Part shown: in pieces, positions 26,801 to 38,500 of the stretch
Numbering within the stretch: position 1 is the first letter of the stretch
Layout: each line of letters begins with the position of its first letter
DNA from: Mugil cephalus
Lineage: Eukaryota; Chordata; Actinopteri; Mugiliformes; Mugilidae
Direction of reading: 5' to 3'
NCBI RefSeq assembly: GCF_022458985.1
Contig: NC_061776.1
Span: 11,364,591 to 11,428,590 of the forward strand
DNA: 64,000 bases
The notes under the pieces: generated by a model
Seen by the model: the letters and a program-made list of their open reading frames with translations, nothing else
Database searches by the model: none
Told to the model about the DNA's origin: nothing
Made by a program: the position numbers and the translations under genes

Positions 26801-29800
26801 CTCATCAAAGCTAAAAAAGAAGCTGTCTCAGATCTAAAGGTGTGAAGCACTACAGACACAGGGGGAGACGTGGGGTTTATTTTATTCATGCCATTCGAGT
26901 AAATTAAGAGCCCACATTGCCTGATTGGGTTTAAAATATTACATTATATGACAGCTAGGAAGTGAGCCTTCTGTTTTTACCTTTTCAGTTCACCCTGAGC
27001 CCGTAGAAGACTGACTACTTTTGAGACGTCATGAATACTGAATGGTCCAGCTGCCTTTCCATCTGCCAGCCATGACAGATGGCCGTTGATCATTAATACT
27101 GTCTGTCTCTCTGCCAGAGCCGTCTGCATTCCTTGGAAGCAGAGGTGGGACAGGACCGGCGTCTTGGCCTGCAGCTTGAGTTGCTCAAGAAAGACAAGGC
27201 GCGACTGTTGTCACAGCTCACAGCTCAGGAGTCGGTGATAGACGGTCTGAGAGCAGAGAGGAGGATCTGGGGACAGGAGCTCGCGCAGCAAGGTAGGACA
27301 CGACTAGGAGGACACTGGTTGTGTGCTTTGAGTCAGCCTTAAAGCGTATGGGAGACTACTACTTCATGTTGTCCCATGAGTCTGTCTATAATGCACAGAT
27401 CTGTGACTTGCTGGTGATGTTTTGTAGATTCTACTTTATAGCTGGTATGAAGGAAGCATCATATTTTTTTATTTGGTTTATTTCATTTTTTATCAAGCAT
27501 AGACTGTATATAAGGCACATGTGTCAAACATACAGCCTGCAGGCCAAAAGTGGACAGAATTGTACCCAAATTTCACTTATTCTTTTTAAAGGATAGTTTA
27601 TTAAATGTAAACATTCTCCCAATTTACTTGCTCTTCTTTGGACTAAAAAAATGGTGTGGTTACCTACAGGTTAATATGTTATTGGTCCGGCCTGCTTGAG
27701 ATCAAACTGGACTGTATGTGGCCTCCAAGCTAAAATGAGTTTTGATATAACGTATCAAGTAAAGCCCGCCATCTAGTGGTTATTTAGGAGACAACCTTTT
27801 ACACAGGAACTGTTCAGCTTTTTTTACCAAAATTTTTTATTTGCAATTACATAACATATTAAAAAAAATTTAAACTAACATTTTAATGTGTTTCTCTTCA
27901 CTAGGAGCATCCCTGGCTCAGGATCGCGGTCGTCTGGAGGCCAGGATAGAGGTAGTGAGCACTGAGCTGGAGACGCAGAAGAAACAGAATGAGAGGGACA
28001 ATGACGCCCTTAGAATCAAAACCAAAATCATGGACGACCAGACAGAGACTATTCGCAAACTCAAAGAGGTACTTTCATGCATATATTATTGAAGTCAAAG
28101 CTAAACAGCAAAAACGTTCTGCTAGAATCCATCTAGTTTTTGTCATGTCCATTGATTTTTATGTTTATGTGTATCGCTGAGTCTAGCTAAGTTCATCCTC
28201 CACCCTCCCCCTGCTCAGTCCTTACAGGACCGTGATGATCAGATCCGCAAACTGAGGGAGGACGCAGTCCAAGTGCAGAAGAGGTTCCAGCAGCAGCACG
28301 AGGAGGAAACAAACCAACTGACTGAGATGAAGGAACGTCTGGAACATCTGAATTTGCGTAAGGAAGACCTGAAACAGCAGCTGGAAGACAAGGAGGCGGA
28401 GCTCGAGGAAGTCAGAAGAGTTTACAAGTAAATGTCCCATCACACAAAGTTTGCACTATGGTGACTGTGGATGTAAGATAAAATGAGACGAGGACACAAA
28501 GTTTAAAGCGCTTTACAATCAGTAAATATATTAATGTAACCTGACCCAAACACTTGTGCTGCTCAGGACAATAAAATATTAATGCTGTGTGTAGCTTCTG
28601 AAGTATTTATGTTTTCTATTTCGTGTCTCATCTCTCAGTGAGTCCAGTAAGAAGTGGCAGGAGAAGGCGGACCTGCTCACTCGACTGGAGAGCCAGGTGA
28701 AGCGTATGAAGGAGAACTTTGATTCAAAGGAGCGCTTGTTGCTGGAAGAACGAGATAAAGCAGCAGAAGCACACAAGTATGCTACAATATCAACAATGGT
28801 CGAGTTATTCTAGCTGCATTTTTAACCCGTTTAAGTTATGCTTTTGTGCTGCTGCAAAGTGTGTCAATATATATTTTTTGGTCTCATATTTGTGTTGTTT
28901 GGTCTGATAGTGATAGTTTTAAAGATATGTGCCTTATCTTCACCTGCCTGCTGTGGACAGGCCAAGACAGCTCTGCAGCTTTGGTAAATCCAGGAGGAGA
29001 ACAGAGTTCTTTCCTAGGTCAAACGAGATGATAAATTGCTTTTCGCCCTAAGCCTTGAAGTATGATTGAATTGCTGTCATTGAAAAATCTGAACCAGTTA
29101 TGACAAGGTTCCTAAAAAGTGTGGGGTCACAGTATGCTTTGGCTTTTCTTTTAGAGTGTAATTAAGGTTATTGTGCGACGTCTCCCTTGAAAGAAGAAGA
29201 GCATGATTTCGTTTTAAATGTAACACTACATTACATAGGCTTGCCCTTCCAGCCACCCACCCACCCACAGTAATTCATGCTTGTATTTTACCCGCGGCCA
29301 TTGTGACAGCATCCAAAGTTCACCTTATGTAAGATGCTTAATTTGTGGTTGTCTATCCTGCAGAGCTGCACTGGAGAAGTTGCACTGTGTGGATGATGCT
29401 TTTCGTCGACAACTGGAGTCCGTCCAGGTCGCCCATCAAGCTGAGCTGCTACAACTGGCTAATGAAAAACAAAAAAAGATAGAGCAAGCCAATCAGAAGG
29501 TAAAGTGTAGACAACTTTCACAGAAGTGGTTTTCATGCTAGATTAAGATTTGCCCTCTAGCAGTGTGTTTATACATCTACTTATGAAGTTCAAAAAATAG
29601 AAAATATCATAGATAATCATAGAAAATATATACAGAATATATACAGACATTCTTACCATAGCAGATTATTGTTAATAAAAAAAAAAAAATCAAGATTTAG
29701 AGGACAATGCTGTTGTTTCAAAATGTACGCTACCGGTCAGAAGTTTTATAACACCCTAATTTTTCCATTAATTTATTACAATTCAAGTCATGCAATGAAT

Positions 29801-31695
29801 AGCTTGAAATGGTACAAAGGTAAGTACTGAACAGCCAGAGGTTAAAAAAAAATGTTTCGTTACCCAAAACTGAAAAATAATGTACGTTTCAAAATTAAAC
29901 AAACAGGCAAATATGGAACATGGAGTGGGTTAACAATTTAATTTCTGCAGCAATGAAGATTGAATCAGCCTTGAAAGCTGGTGCTACTAATTCCTGCAGG
30001 TCTTCCAACTTTTCTTGATTACTTACAACCCCCTCTGTCTGCATAAAAGCAGTGTTGGAACACACTGGTACGAGACCCTCATGAGCATCAGGTGAACTGT
30101 ATTTTACTGCAGAAAATAGTGTGTTGCTGAAAAATGGCAAGAAAAGGGCAATTAACAATGGAAGACAGACAGACCATCATAACACTTAAAAATGTAGGTC
30201 TTTCCTACAGGGAAATTGCAAAGAAAGTCAAGGTGTCAGTGAGTAAAGTTTGCTTCGCCATCAAAAGGCTCTCAGAATCTGGAGGAAACTCTGACAGGAA
30301 GCCGTCTGACAGACCCAAAGCCACAACTGAATCAGAGGACAGGTTTCTGAGAGTTAACAGCTTGTGTGACAGGCGGCTCACAGGACAACAGCTTCAAGCG
30401 CAGCTTAATAGTAGTCGTAGTAAGCAAGTCTCAGTTTCAACTGTGAAGAGAAGACTTTGAGCTGCAGGTTTGTCAGGACAAGTTGCAGCAAGAAAGCCAT
30501 CGCTAAGATGTCAGAATAAGACAAAGAGGCTCTCCTGGGCCACGAAACACAGCCATTGGACTACTGAAAACTGGAAGGTATTATGGACTGATGAATCAAA
30601 ATTTCAAATCTTCGGTTCATCACGCAGGATCTTTGTACACCATCGAGTAGGCGAGAGCGGCACCCTGAACCAAAATGGCTACCACAGCATTCTGCAACGC
30701 CAATTTAATTTCTGCAACAATGGTATTCCCTGGTATTCGCCTAGGTGGTCAGAGGTTCATCCTACAGCAAGATAATGACCCAAAACACAAGTCCAAGCTA
30801 TGTCAAAACTACCTCAGAAAAAAAGAACAAGATGGTAAACTTGAAAACATCAGTCTCCAGACTTAAATCCCATCGAGCTGGTTTGGGATGAACTGGGCAG
30901 AAGAGTGAAAGCTAAGCAACCTACAAGTGCCACACATTTATGGGAACTTCTGCAACAGACTTGAGAAGAAGTTTTATGAAGAATATTTGATTTCTATTGT
31001 AGAAAGAACGAGCCACGAGTGTGTTCAGCTGTTGTATCTGCCAAAGGTGGCTACTTTGATGAGTCAAAGGTTTAAAATACATTTTGGTCTATAAATTGAT
31101 TCCATGATTTCTTTTTCAACTCAAATTGCTTATTTGTTCTATGCTTTTATTTCAGAGTGCAGTGACACAAAAACTGAATCATTTTCAGTAAATAACTGGA
31201 AAAAGTGTGGTGTTCTAAAACTTTTGACCGGTAGTGTACGTGTTAAACTAGTCGTTAATTATGTCCTGATTTTAATTGCATTTCACCTAAAAAGACTATG
31301 CTACACAAGGCTGGAAGCCGGTCAGAAATTTAGTCTGGAACTGATCCATTAGGAGCTGATTACGCTCCAGCAAAGATCTGCAGGGCCAATTAAATTGTTT
31401 GGCTGGACTTTATGCAGCGATGTAGTCATAAACGTCATCTGAGTGCCATGGAGTTGAATCTGACAGGCTACTACTACAATACAATTATTGAATTTTATGA
31501 ATAAAGCACCGTAAACATATAGTATTGAACCCTTTGTGGAGTGTTTTCTGTTGCTGAGGTCGTCTGTTCACCTGTCTCCCGCAGGTATTTGAAGTAGAGA
31601 CAGAAATGCGTCAGCTCCTAGAAGAGACGGAAACCAACAAGAGAATCATGGAAGACAAAATGAAACGTCTCACGAGTGTCTTGAAGGACTTTTAA
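17869..31695 (+). CDS. lrrcc1: Leucine-rich repeat and coiled-coil centrosomal protein 1
   Basis: About 20 coding exons join in frame: 17869-17912, 18634-18839, 19001-19066, 19160-19327, 20658-20824, 21381-21596, a less certain 21688-21849, 22123-22316, 22963-23137, 23697-23845, 24816-25020, 25267-25406, 25859-26060, 26654-26839, 27118-27292, 27905-28068, 28219-28427, 28639-28776, 29364-29499 and 31585-31695 (TAA). The product is about 1070 residues, close to human LRRCC1 (about 1030). Residues 25-170 hold leucine-rich repeats (LNLHCNHIQSIEGL, LDLSSNCISKIEGL, LNLSCNLITKVEG, LNLSYNRINNLTGL). A Ser/Thr/Lys-rich linker follows (SECDSGKENKRRTRIPK), then roughly 600 residues of heptad-type coiled coil rich in E, K, Q and L. 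The family acts at the centrosome/centriole, in spindle-pole integrity and ciliary function. Exon 7 is the weak point: its limits were chosen because they keep phase 0. An AATAAA at 31807 follows the stop. Confidence 0.93.
27520..27748. mobile_element. hAT-type MITE in an LRRCC1 intron
   Basis: The ends are gtgtcaaac (27521) and the imperfect inverse gagttttgatat (27737-27748). The inside has 'cctgcaggccaaaagtgg' and 'ggtccggcctgcttgagatc', typical of a widespread vertebrate non-autonomous repeat that reads as 'gtgtcaaact...gagtttgacac'. The assignment to hAT is from memory of such ends and is moderate. Confidence 0.55.
29726..31238 (+). mobile_element. Tc1-like transposon inside LRRCC1 intron
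   Basis: Both ends are well preserved: tacgctaccggtcagaagtt on the left and its inverse aacttttgaccggtagtgta on the right, with TA on both flanks as expected of Tc1/mariner insertion. Between them on the + strand is a decayed transposase. The element sits in the intron before the final LRRCC1 exon, so it need not affect the protein. Confidence 0.92.
30134..30990 (+). pseudogene. Decayed Tc1-family transposase
   Basis: An ATG-started frame begins MARKGQLTMEDRQTIITLKN and continues through a paired-like helix-turn-helix region (GLSYREIAKKVKVSVSKVCF), then stops at TGA 30458. Downstream, other frames carry the catalytic-domain signatures (ENWKVLWTDESKFQIFGS, FILQQDNDPKHKSKL), so at least one frameshift and one stop separate the halves. 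The copy cannot encode a full transposase. Confidence 0.9.
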
Positions 31696-31806
31696 CTCGT
31701 GAACTGTGAATCAACACTCCGCCATTGTTGTTTTAAAATATTTGTGATATTTAAATTCAAACTTATATTTCTGTACATTTTAGAACAGTATATTTTGCTT
31801 TATCTA

Positions 31807-31812
31807 AATAAA
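31807..31812 (+). terminator. Poly(A) signal of LRRCC1
   Basis: AATAAA about 110 bases after the LRRCC1 stop codon. Confidence 0.75.
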
Positions 31813-32269
31813 CTCTCCCGTGAGCATATTTTTGTTTCCTGTTTGTAATGTAAGATGAGGCCCGTGGGTTTGGTGGACATGTTATGTAGTCTTTAAGGAT
31901 GTTTAAGTTATACTAAACAGTACAGTTTTGCAGATTTGTTGTCTCATTCATAGGAAAGTGGAGTAGTCCACAGAAATCACAATTGAAAAAATAAGTCTGG
32001 AAGACCGGATGTTAGTAGTAAGTAAGTATTTTGTTTAATACTTTGGAGATATAACATTTTTGATTTAGTATGAGTAAAAATTATGTTTGAATATTTAAAA
32101 ATTATAATACAAACATTATTTTGACTTATGACTTTTGAAAGTTTTGATTTCTATTTGTTCTTGCACCTGTTATGCATTTTTTTATTTATTTATTTATTTA
32201 GACAACCAGAAGTTGTAAGTATTAATTAATTTATTATTTTGCGAACTTTTCACCCCAATTAACGATTTG

Positions 32270-32553
32270 GTCGGTGTGATTTGAAGTGGTGTCTGCTCGG
32301 TTCCAGAGGGGGCGGAGTCAACATCGGGGTGGGTGGGTCTTCTTTTGGCGGGGGTGGGGGGTACTCCACGGCACGAGCGAGACAAGGGTTGCCGTGGCAA
32401 CCGTAACCTAACGTAACGTCCGTTGATTTAAAAAGGCTGCAGGTACTTGGGTCGTCCCGTCGAAGTTAACAGAGACGAAAAAGATGATAGTTATTTGTAG
32501 TTAGACGGTAAAATAAATAAATAATAAGTGAGGGTTTCTTTTGATGAAAGAAG
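32270..32553 (+). promoter_or_regulatory. E2F5 promoter region with E2F-type site
   Basis: GC-rich, TATA-less sequence upstream of the E2F5 ATG. It contains ttttggcggg at 32343-32352, which matches the E2F/DP consensus (TTTSSCGC type), and a G-rich tract after it (GC-box/Sp1-like). The site lies about 200 bases before the ATG and could mediate feedback by E2F proteins; this is inferred. Confidence 0.5.
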
Positions 32554-35500
32554 ATGGAATTTGAGACGACGGAGACCGTACGCTCGACACCGAGTCGCCA
32601 TGAGAAAAGTTTGGGGCTCCTCACCATGAAGTTTGTCAGTCTGCTGCAAGAAGCTAAGGATGGCGTCCTTGATTTGAAAGTGGTCAGTGAAACGGAGAGA
32701 GGACGGGCTCGGTGTTCGTGTTCGTGGGCTGTTTTAGAGAGCATTAATCCGTGTTTAGCAGTGCCACCGGCCACACAACAGATGTGAACAAAGGGCTGTC
32801 AGTCACAAGTGGGGTCAACCAGGTGGACTGATTTATTTTACCAGGTGGACTAGCTAGCCGCCATTAGCCGGCCTTAAAGATTCTGGTCCATAAACACAGA
32901 AGAAATAGGGGGTCAAAAAGGGCCAGTTTACAATTAAATAACAGTTCAGTTACATGCTTAAAGGCAACAAGCTCGTTTATCCTCTACATGGTGATAAAAA
33001 TGTTATATCTTGTATTATCCTCTGTACATCTGCAGCAGGCCAAATATGTGTAACGTGTGTAAGGCAGTTCATTTAAGTAAAACTACATATTTTTGAACAG
33101 CAACTAACTAAACAACCTGTTTAGTATTTAGTGAATTACTGTGAAAATACTAGTCTTGATTTGGATGCAGACTTCATATTAAGCCTGGCAATTCCCTTTA
33201 TTATCAGTTTGACTGTCTTCCACAGTGGTTCCCTGTCTTTTTGGATCATAACCCTTCAAATAAAACTGGATCTGCTTGTGACTCAATGCCAGTAGTTGCA
33301 CATGTCTATAATAATGACCAAAGCAACCTGAGAGAGAGATGTTTTGTCCTTAGAGGCTGGGGAGGCTTCGATTAAAAGGGTTGCCTGGCTGAAAATAATC
33401 TTTATTTATATTGTCTGCCTGTCCTTGTGATGTTTTTGCTACGCATCACATTCATCTTGTGGCTCTCCTGTCTCTCGCGCTGGAAGCCTGTAACTCATTC
33501 ATCATTTGCCTATTTATATTTTTACAATGAGTTTTCCAATCACTCCACGCTATCAACTACTGCCAACGTCTTTTAAAATACTTGTAGTGATAGCAGAAGG
33601 TTCAGCAGCCTTCAGTGTTTTGACTGTAACTGACTGTATCATCCTTAGATGTACACGAAACTTTAATTTGTACAAACATGGTCTCTTTTTTTTCCCCCAT
33701 CAGTGATAAAGAGATTTCCCTCTCTACTTGCGCGCCAAAGCTGGATAATGTTTACACAGCAGGTTCCTCGAAACCTTTCCCTCCTCCCTCCTCCTCTGCT
33801 ATTGTATAACTGTCCTCTTCTGCCAAGGAGTTTGATTTGCTGTTTGTGCAGCTTAATTCACCAAATCCTTCATTTGTTGGCCTCGCTAGAGTATTTCACC
33901 TCATGCTATGTTTTCCAAGGAAGCTTCCTGGCAGTATCTGTTAAAACAATCTGTGATGCGTGTCATGAATAAGGGTTCATCTTAAGATATTTTACGGAGA
34001 TGTCTGCCCGAATTAACAGGCTGCAGACAGCTTGGCAGTGAAGCAGAAGAGGAGGATATACGACATCACCAATGTACTGGAAGGTGTCGGGCTGATCGAG
34101 AAGAAAAACAAGAATATAATCCAGTGGAGGTTGGAAAAATAAGATGCTTTCCTACTTTTAATTGGTTACAGTTTGTGTCAACTCAGATGAGTTAAAAAAA
34201 AAACACTCTCATAGTGAAAAATTGCAGCATTTGATTGAGATGTTTTCTCATCCTTTGTCTTCTTCCTGTCAAGGGGTGAGAACACAGGCAGCCAAACTCA
34301 GGAGGTGCTGGATCAGGTAAAAGTTTTAAAGGCACAAATCTCTGAGCTAGAAGCCCAAGAGAAAGCGCTGGACAACCAGAAGACCTGGCTGGAGGAGAAC
34401 ATCAAACGCCTTAAACACGATCCCATCACCAGTACATATCCTTTCATGATGTCCTTTTTTCTGTTTTTCTTTAATCTGCTATGTCTTCTTCTTTTTCACT
34501 TCATAAAATTACCATATATCAGCTTACTGCTTTCTCTTTTGCTGCATATGAAACGTGTTACTGAGCTTTTGCGTTTGATGTTTTTCATAGAAATGTCACT
34601 TTTTTTTTTTTCCTTTTTTCATTAGCCCCCTCGACAGTTTGTAATTCTATTCCTCTTGGGGCCTTATTTACTAATTTCAGAGGAAAGAAATCCCTTCTTG
34701 ATCCTTTTACATTGTTTGCTTATCAAACAAAGAAAACGCCATAAAGGGAGGATTATAAATATAATTGCTATTGTCAGTCACTGAAATCGCAGCCAGGCTA
34801 ATCCTGACTTGCACAATGCTCACGGTCTCGTTTATCCAGTTTATTGTCTCCGTTTTCCTCCCAAAAGTAATCCTATTTCCTTAACGTCTACTCCACCTAT
34901 AAGTTTGTGACACATGAAGACATCTGCAGTGCTTTCAGTGGAGACACTCTTCTTGCTGTTGTGGCTCCTGCCGGGACTCAGCTGGAGGTGCCTCTACCTG
35001 AAATGGTAGTTTTCTTCACTGACTTTTACATGTAGACTTTAGTTTTGCTCCGCACTCATATAAAACTGTCGTCAGAAATCTGGGCACATGTCAAATGTAT
35101 TAGTTATCTAGATCTTGGAGAATATGGAATTGGAGAAATGGCTTGACAGGGGCTTGGGGAGCTGGGTTTTCTCAACACACTTGCTGTTACTTTGGTCAAC
35201 ATGTAGCTGTACTGGAGTGATTTAAGAGGTCTATTTAAAACGTTTTGAATGCCAATTACAATATGATGGAATAAGTTTTAGAGAGATGTTCATTCAGAGG
35301 TGATGCTAAAGGGGAGTAAACTTTTCTGGTTTTGAAGGGAAATGTTTTTAACTGCCAAACGCTGCCGTGTAATTGTGTTTGTATTTCCATGGGCTCTATT
35401 TGGTGTTGTCGTACTGTGGGTTGACAAAATTTGGCTGCTCAGTCTGGAAATGTTGCTGTGACCGTTAACCAAAACGGTAAGCCTATTGGCAATAAAGCAG

Positions 35501-38500
35501 AACCATGAGCTTAGAGAAGTTAAAACGTCCAGTAAAACTGAGGGAAATTACAGTCATATGCTAACTTTGCAATTCCTTCAACACTTTACTTATTGATTCT
35601 AGTTGCTTTAACTAGATATTTCCTGACATGCTCATGCTCCAAAGGGTCAGAAGAAGTACCAGGTGAATCTGCGCAGCCACTCGGCTCCTATCCAAGTCAT
35701 GCTGATCAACAAGGATTCGGACACCGCGTTACCTGTAGTCTTTCCTGTTCCGCCATCGGACGACATCTGTCTGATGCCATCGCCACCCAGCACGCCCGCC
35801 AGTCTGCAGAGGTTCCCCCTCTCAACGTCTGCATGCTTCACTTCCAACACCACCTCCTCCTCCTCCGCCTATTGCAGCCAGGACTCTCTCTGCTCAGACC
35901 ACCAGATGGTGCTGCCTGAACATGATGAAGCGCTGACACCACTGTCCACCCCTCCTGACGTGCAGATGGGTAAGGGCTGGGGCTTTGGGATTCGAGGATG
36001 TTTTGGAAGTTTCTCTAGAAAACCACTACATGCAATTTTCAAGGTTGTACTGATTCAAAACATGCAGTAGGACAAAAATATTTATAAACTAACATCTTCA
36101 GCAGCTTGAAAAACTAATATAATACACAGGTTTCATACAGTATTCCTTAAACAGTGGTTCATGGTTCACGCTCTTAAAAAAAGAAGTGTTGATTCAGTTC
36201 ATTTTGTCGTCAGCCTATGAGTTACCTCACAAGGATTACAGAGTCGTGTTTTCTATTGCTTTGTCCTCTGAGTGCTTGTACAGAAAACAGCTGGATTTTC
36301 TTTGTTCTTGAAGATGTTTTACTTTTTAATTCTGACTCCTAGGGAGTTCCTAGTTCTTATTTTTGGCCATCTGTGGTTACTCATCCGAAACTCATGTGAC
36401 CTGAGGCTCACATGAATGGCTCAAATAGCTAGATGACTGACAATCTACACGGACCTATTGTTTAGATTTCCTTTCTTTCTTGAGTTGTGTGCCAGACCTT
36501 TAAAACCATCATTAGGAGAGTTGTTGGGGGGTAGCATATTTACTATATGCCACATTTAGAAACAGTAGAGTGTCTGGAATGCACATTCCTTGTGTTTTAC
36601 AGATGCCATAATGACTGTTGCGTGACTCAGAAACAGACAGATATAAACCAAAAGGATGATTACAAAATGTTTGAAACTGCAGTTGAGCAGAAAGTAGTGA
36701 AAGTGTGAGCAAGGGGGAAAAAGGTCTCCTAGCCTGAAATGTCAGTATTACCAAGGTAATATAGTGAAAGATAACATAATATAAGTATATGACAGCAATA
36801 TAACGTCACACACCATGAACAAGGAAATTAAACTGCCACTATGAATAAGCGGACGCTGACATTATGAAACGGATCATGTGAATTTGGTTGGTTCTTGCTG
36901 TAGAAAGGTGGCTGTTCAGCAGTTACTCAGAGGTATCACATGTCACAGCGTCTTGACATGCAAGGACCTGAATAGTGTAAAAGAAGTTACAGCTTGCTTC
37001 TGTTATACTCTGTGGTGATAATATTAAAACAAAACTAAAATCCCTTTATCTGTCATAGTTCCATTAAATGAACTAAATCAATGGCACAGATCGCAAATCA
37101 ATCCAAAATATACATTTGAAAAAAATAGTAGTGTAGCTGTTCACAGTTTGAAAGACCTTGGACATACTTCAGTGGCTTTTTGATTAATTAATGATCTGTG
37201 ACAGATCATTTTTCGTCAGTTCCCACCCTCTGGCCCTATAATAACTCTGTGTGACGGTTTAATTTTTCTTTCTCAGATTCTCATATTTATATGAAATAAC
37301 ACCCTTCACCCACGCAAGTAAAAGGTTGTTAAATAAAGTCTATCTCTGCTGCGGTAGTCAGTGTCACTTTCAGATCACAAATGTTAGGTGTCTACAATAA
37401 CACTAACTGACGTGTGAGTTATTTCAGTTACATGAGTGTAGAGATGTTGCAGAAAAGCCACTGAAAGTCTGTTGGACTTAAGCGCTCAGTGTATATGGTA
37501 ACATGGCTAAAACCATTTCAGTCAGTAACTATGTACGGTAATATTAAAAAAAACACACTGATCATACATAAAAGGTTAAAAATGTTATTCTTAATAAAAT
37601 ACCCTGCACAACAATACAGATAAGGCACATGCATGTGGGTTAATTAAATAAAGCAAAAAGACCACCACACTCTCATCTGTTGTTATAAAAAGAAGGAGAG
37701 GCTTTGCACTTGGTGGTTTAAACTCAGCATTTCTTTTACAACAGTAGTATAAAGGAAGTTTTGTTGGATAGAAAATTGGCTATAGAAATGCATCTAGTAT
37801 ACTGTATGGTGTTCCTAGTCAGACACACAGCGCATCACAGTTTTTTTGTTTGTTTTTATGGGGCTGCGTAGTCTTAGACTTGTCGGGGTGTCTGTGCTGA
37901 CCCCTGGTCTAATATATCACATTTTATCTTATTTTACAAAGACGGCTTGGTATTTATGCCTAGTTTACTCAGAAAACACACTGACATGTAACACCACTTA
38001 AGCATTGTTGCAGACCGTTCATATTCCTTTCAAGATTATACCCCCTCATGCCAGAGGTCTCTTCCAGCAGAATAATTAGTCAATTCTCCAAAGAATTGTT
38101 CAGGAATGGTTTGAGGAATACACACAGAGAGTTCAGGGTATTGACTTAGCTTCCATATTCCACAGATCTCAGTCCAAGTGTCCTGGATTTCCATTAAAAT
38201 ATTTTTTTTTCAAGGTTTGCCCCCTTCACACCTCATGTCACGTGAAAGGAACTGGGTTTTTTATTTTTTATTTCCCGGTTTAGAGCATTCCCGTATGTTT
38301 GAAGGACAAACCACTTCCACATCCGGATGTAGGTTTATAAAAAAAAAAAAAAAGGATGAGTCAGTGTCGCACCAGTTGTGTAAGTATAGATAAAATTGGA
38401 TTGAGTAACAGCAGGTCACGGCATTGTCAAAGTGAAACACAGTCAGCCTTTACTTCCAGACAAAAAGAGGAACACAAAAGACAGTTACTGAATGAACTGA

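Noticed and set aside
34430..34436. GT donor (caccA|GTACAT) for E2F5 intron 3
   Set aside because: It leaves phase 1 and no AG acceptor in the intron restores the frame without a stop, whereas the AT-AC pair does.
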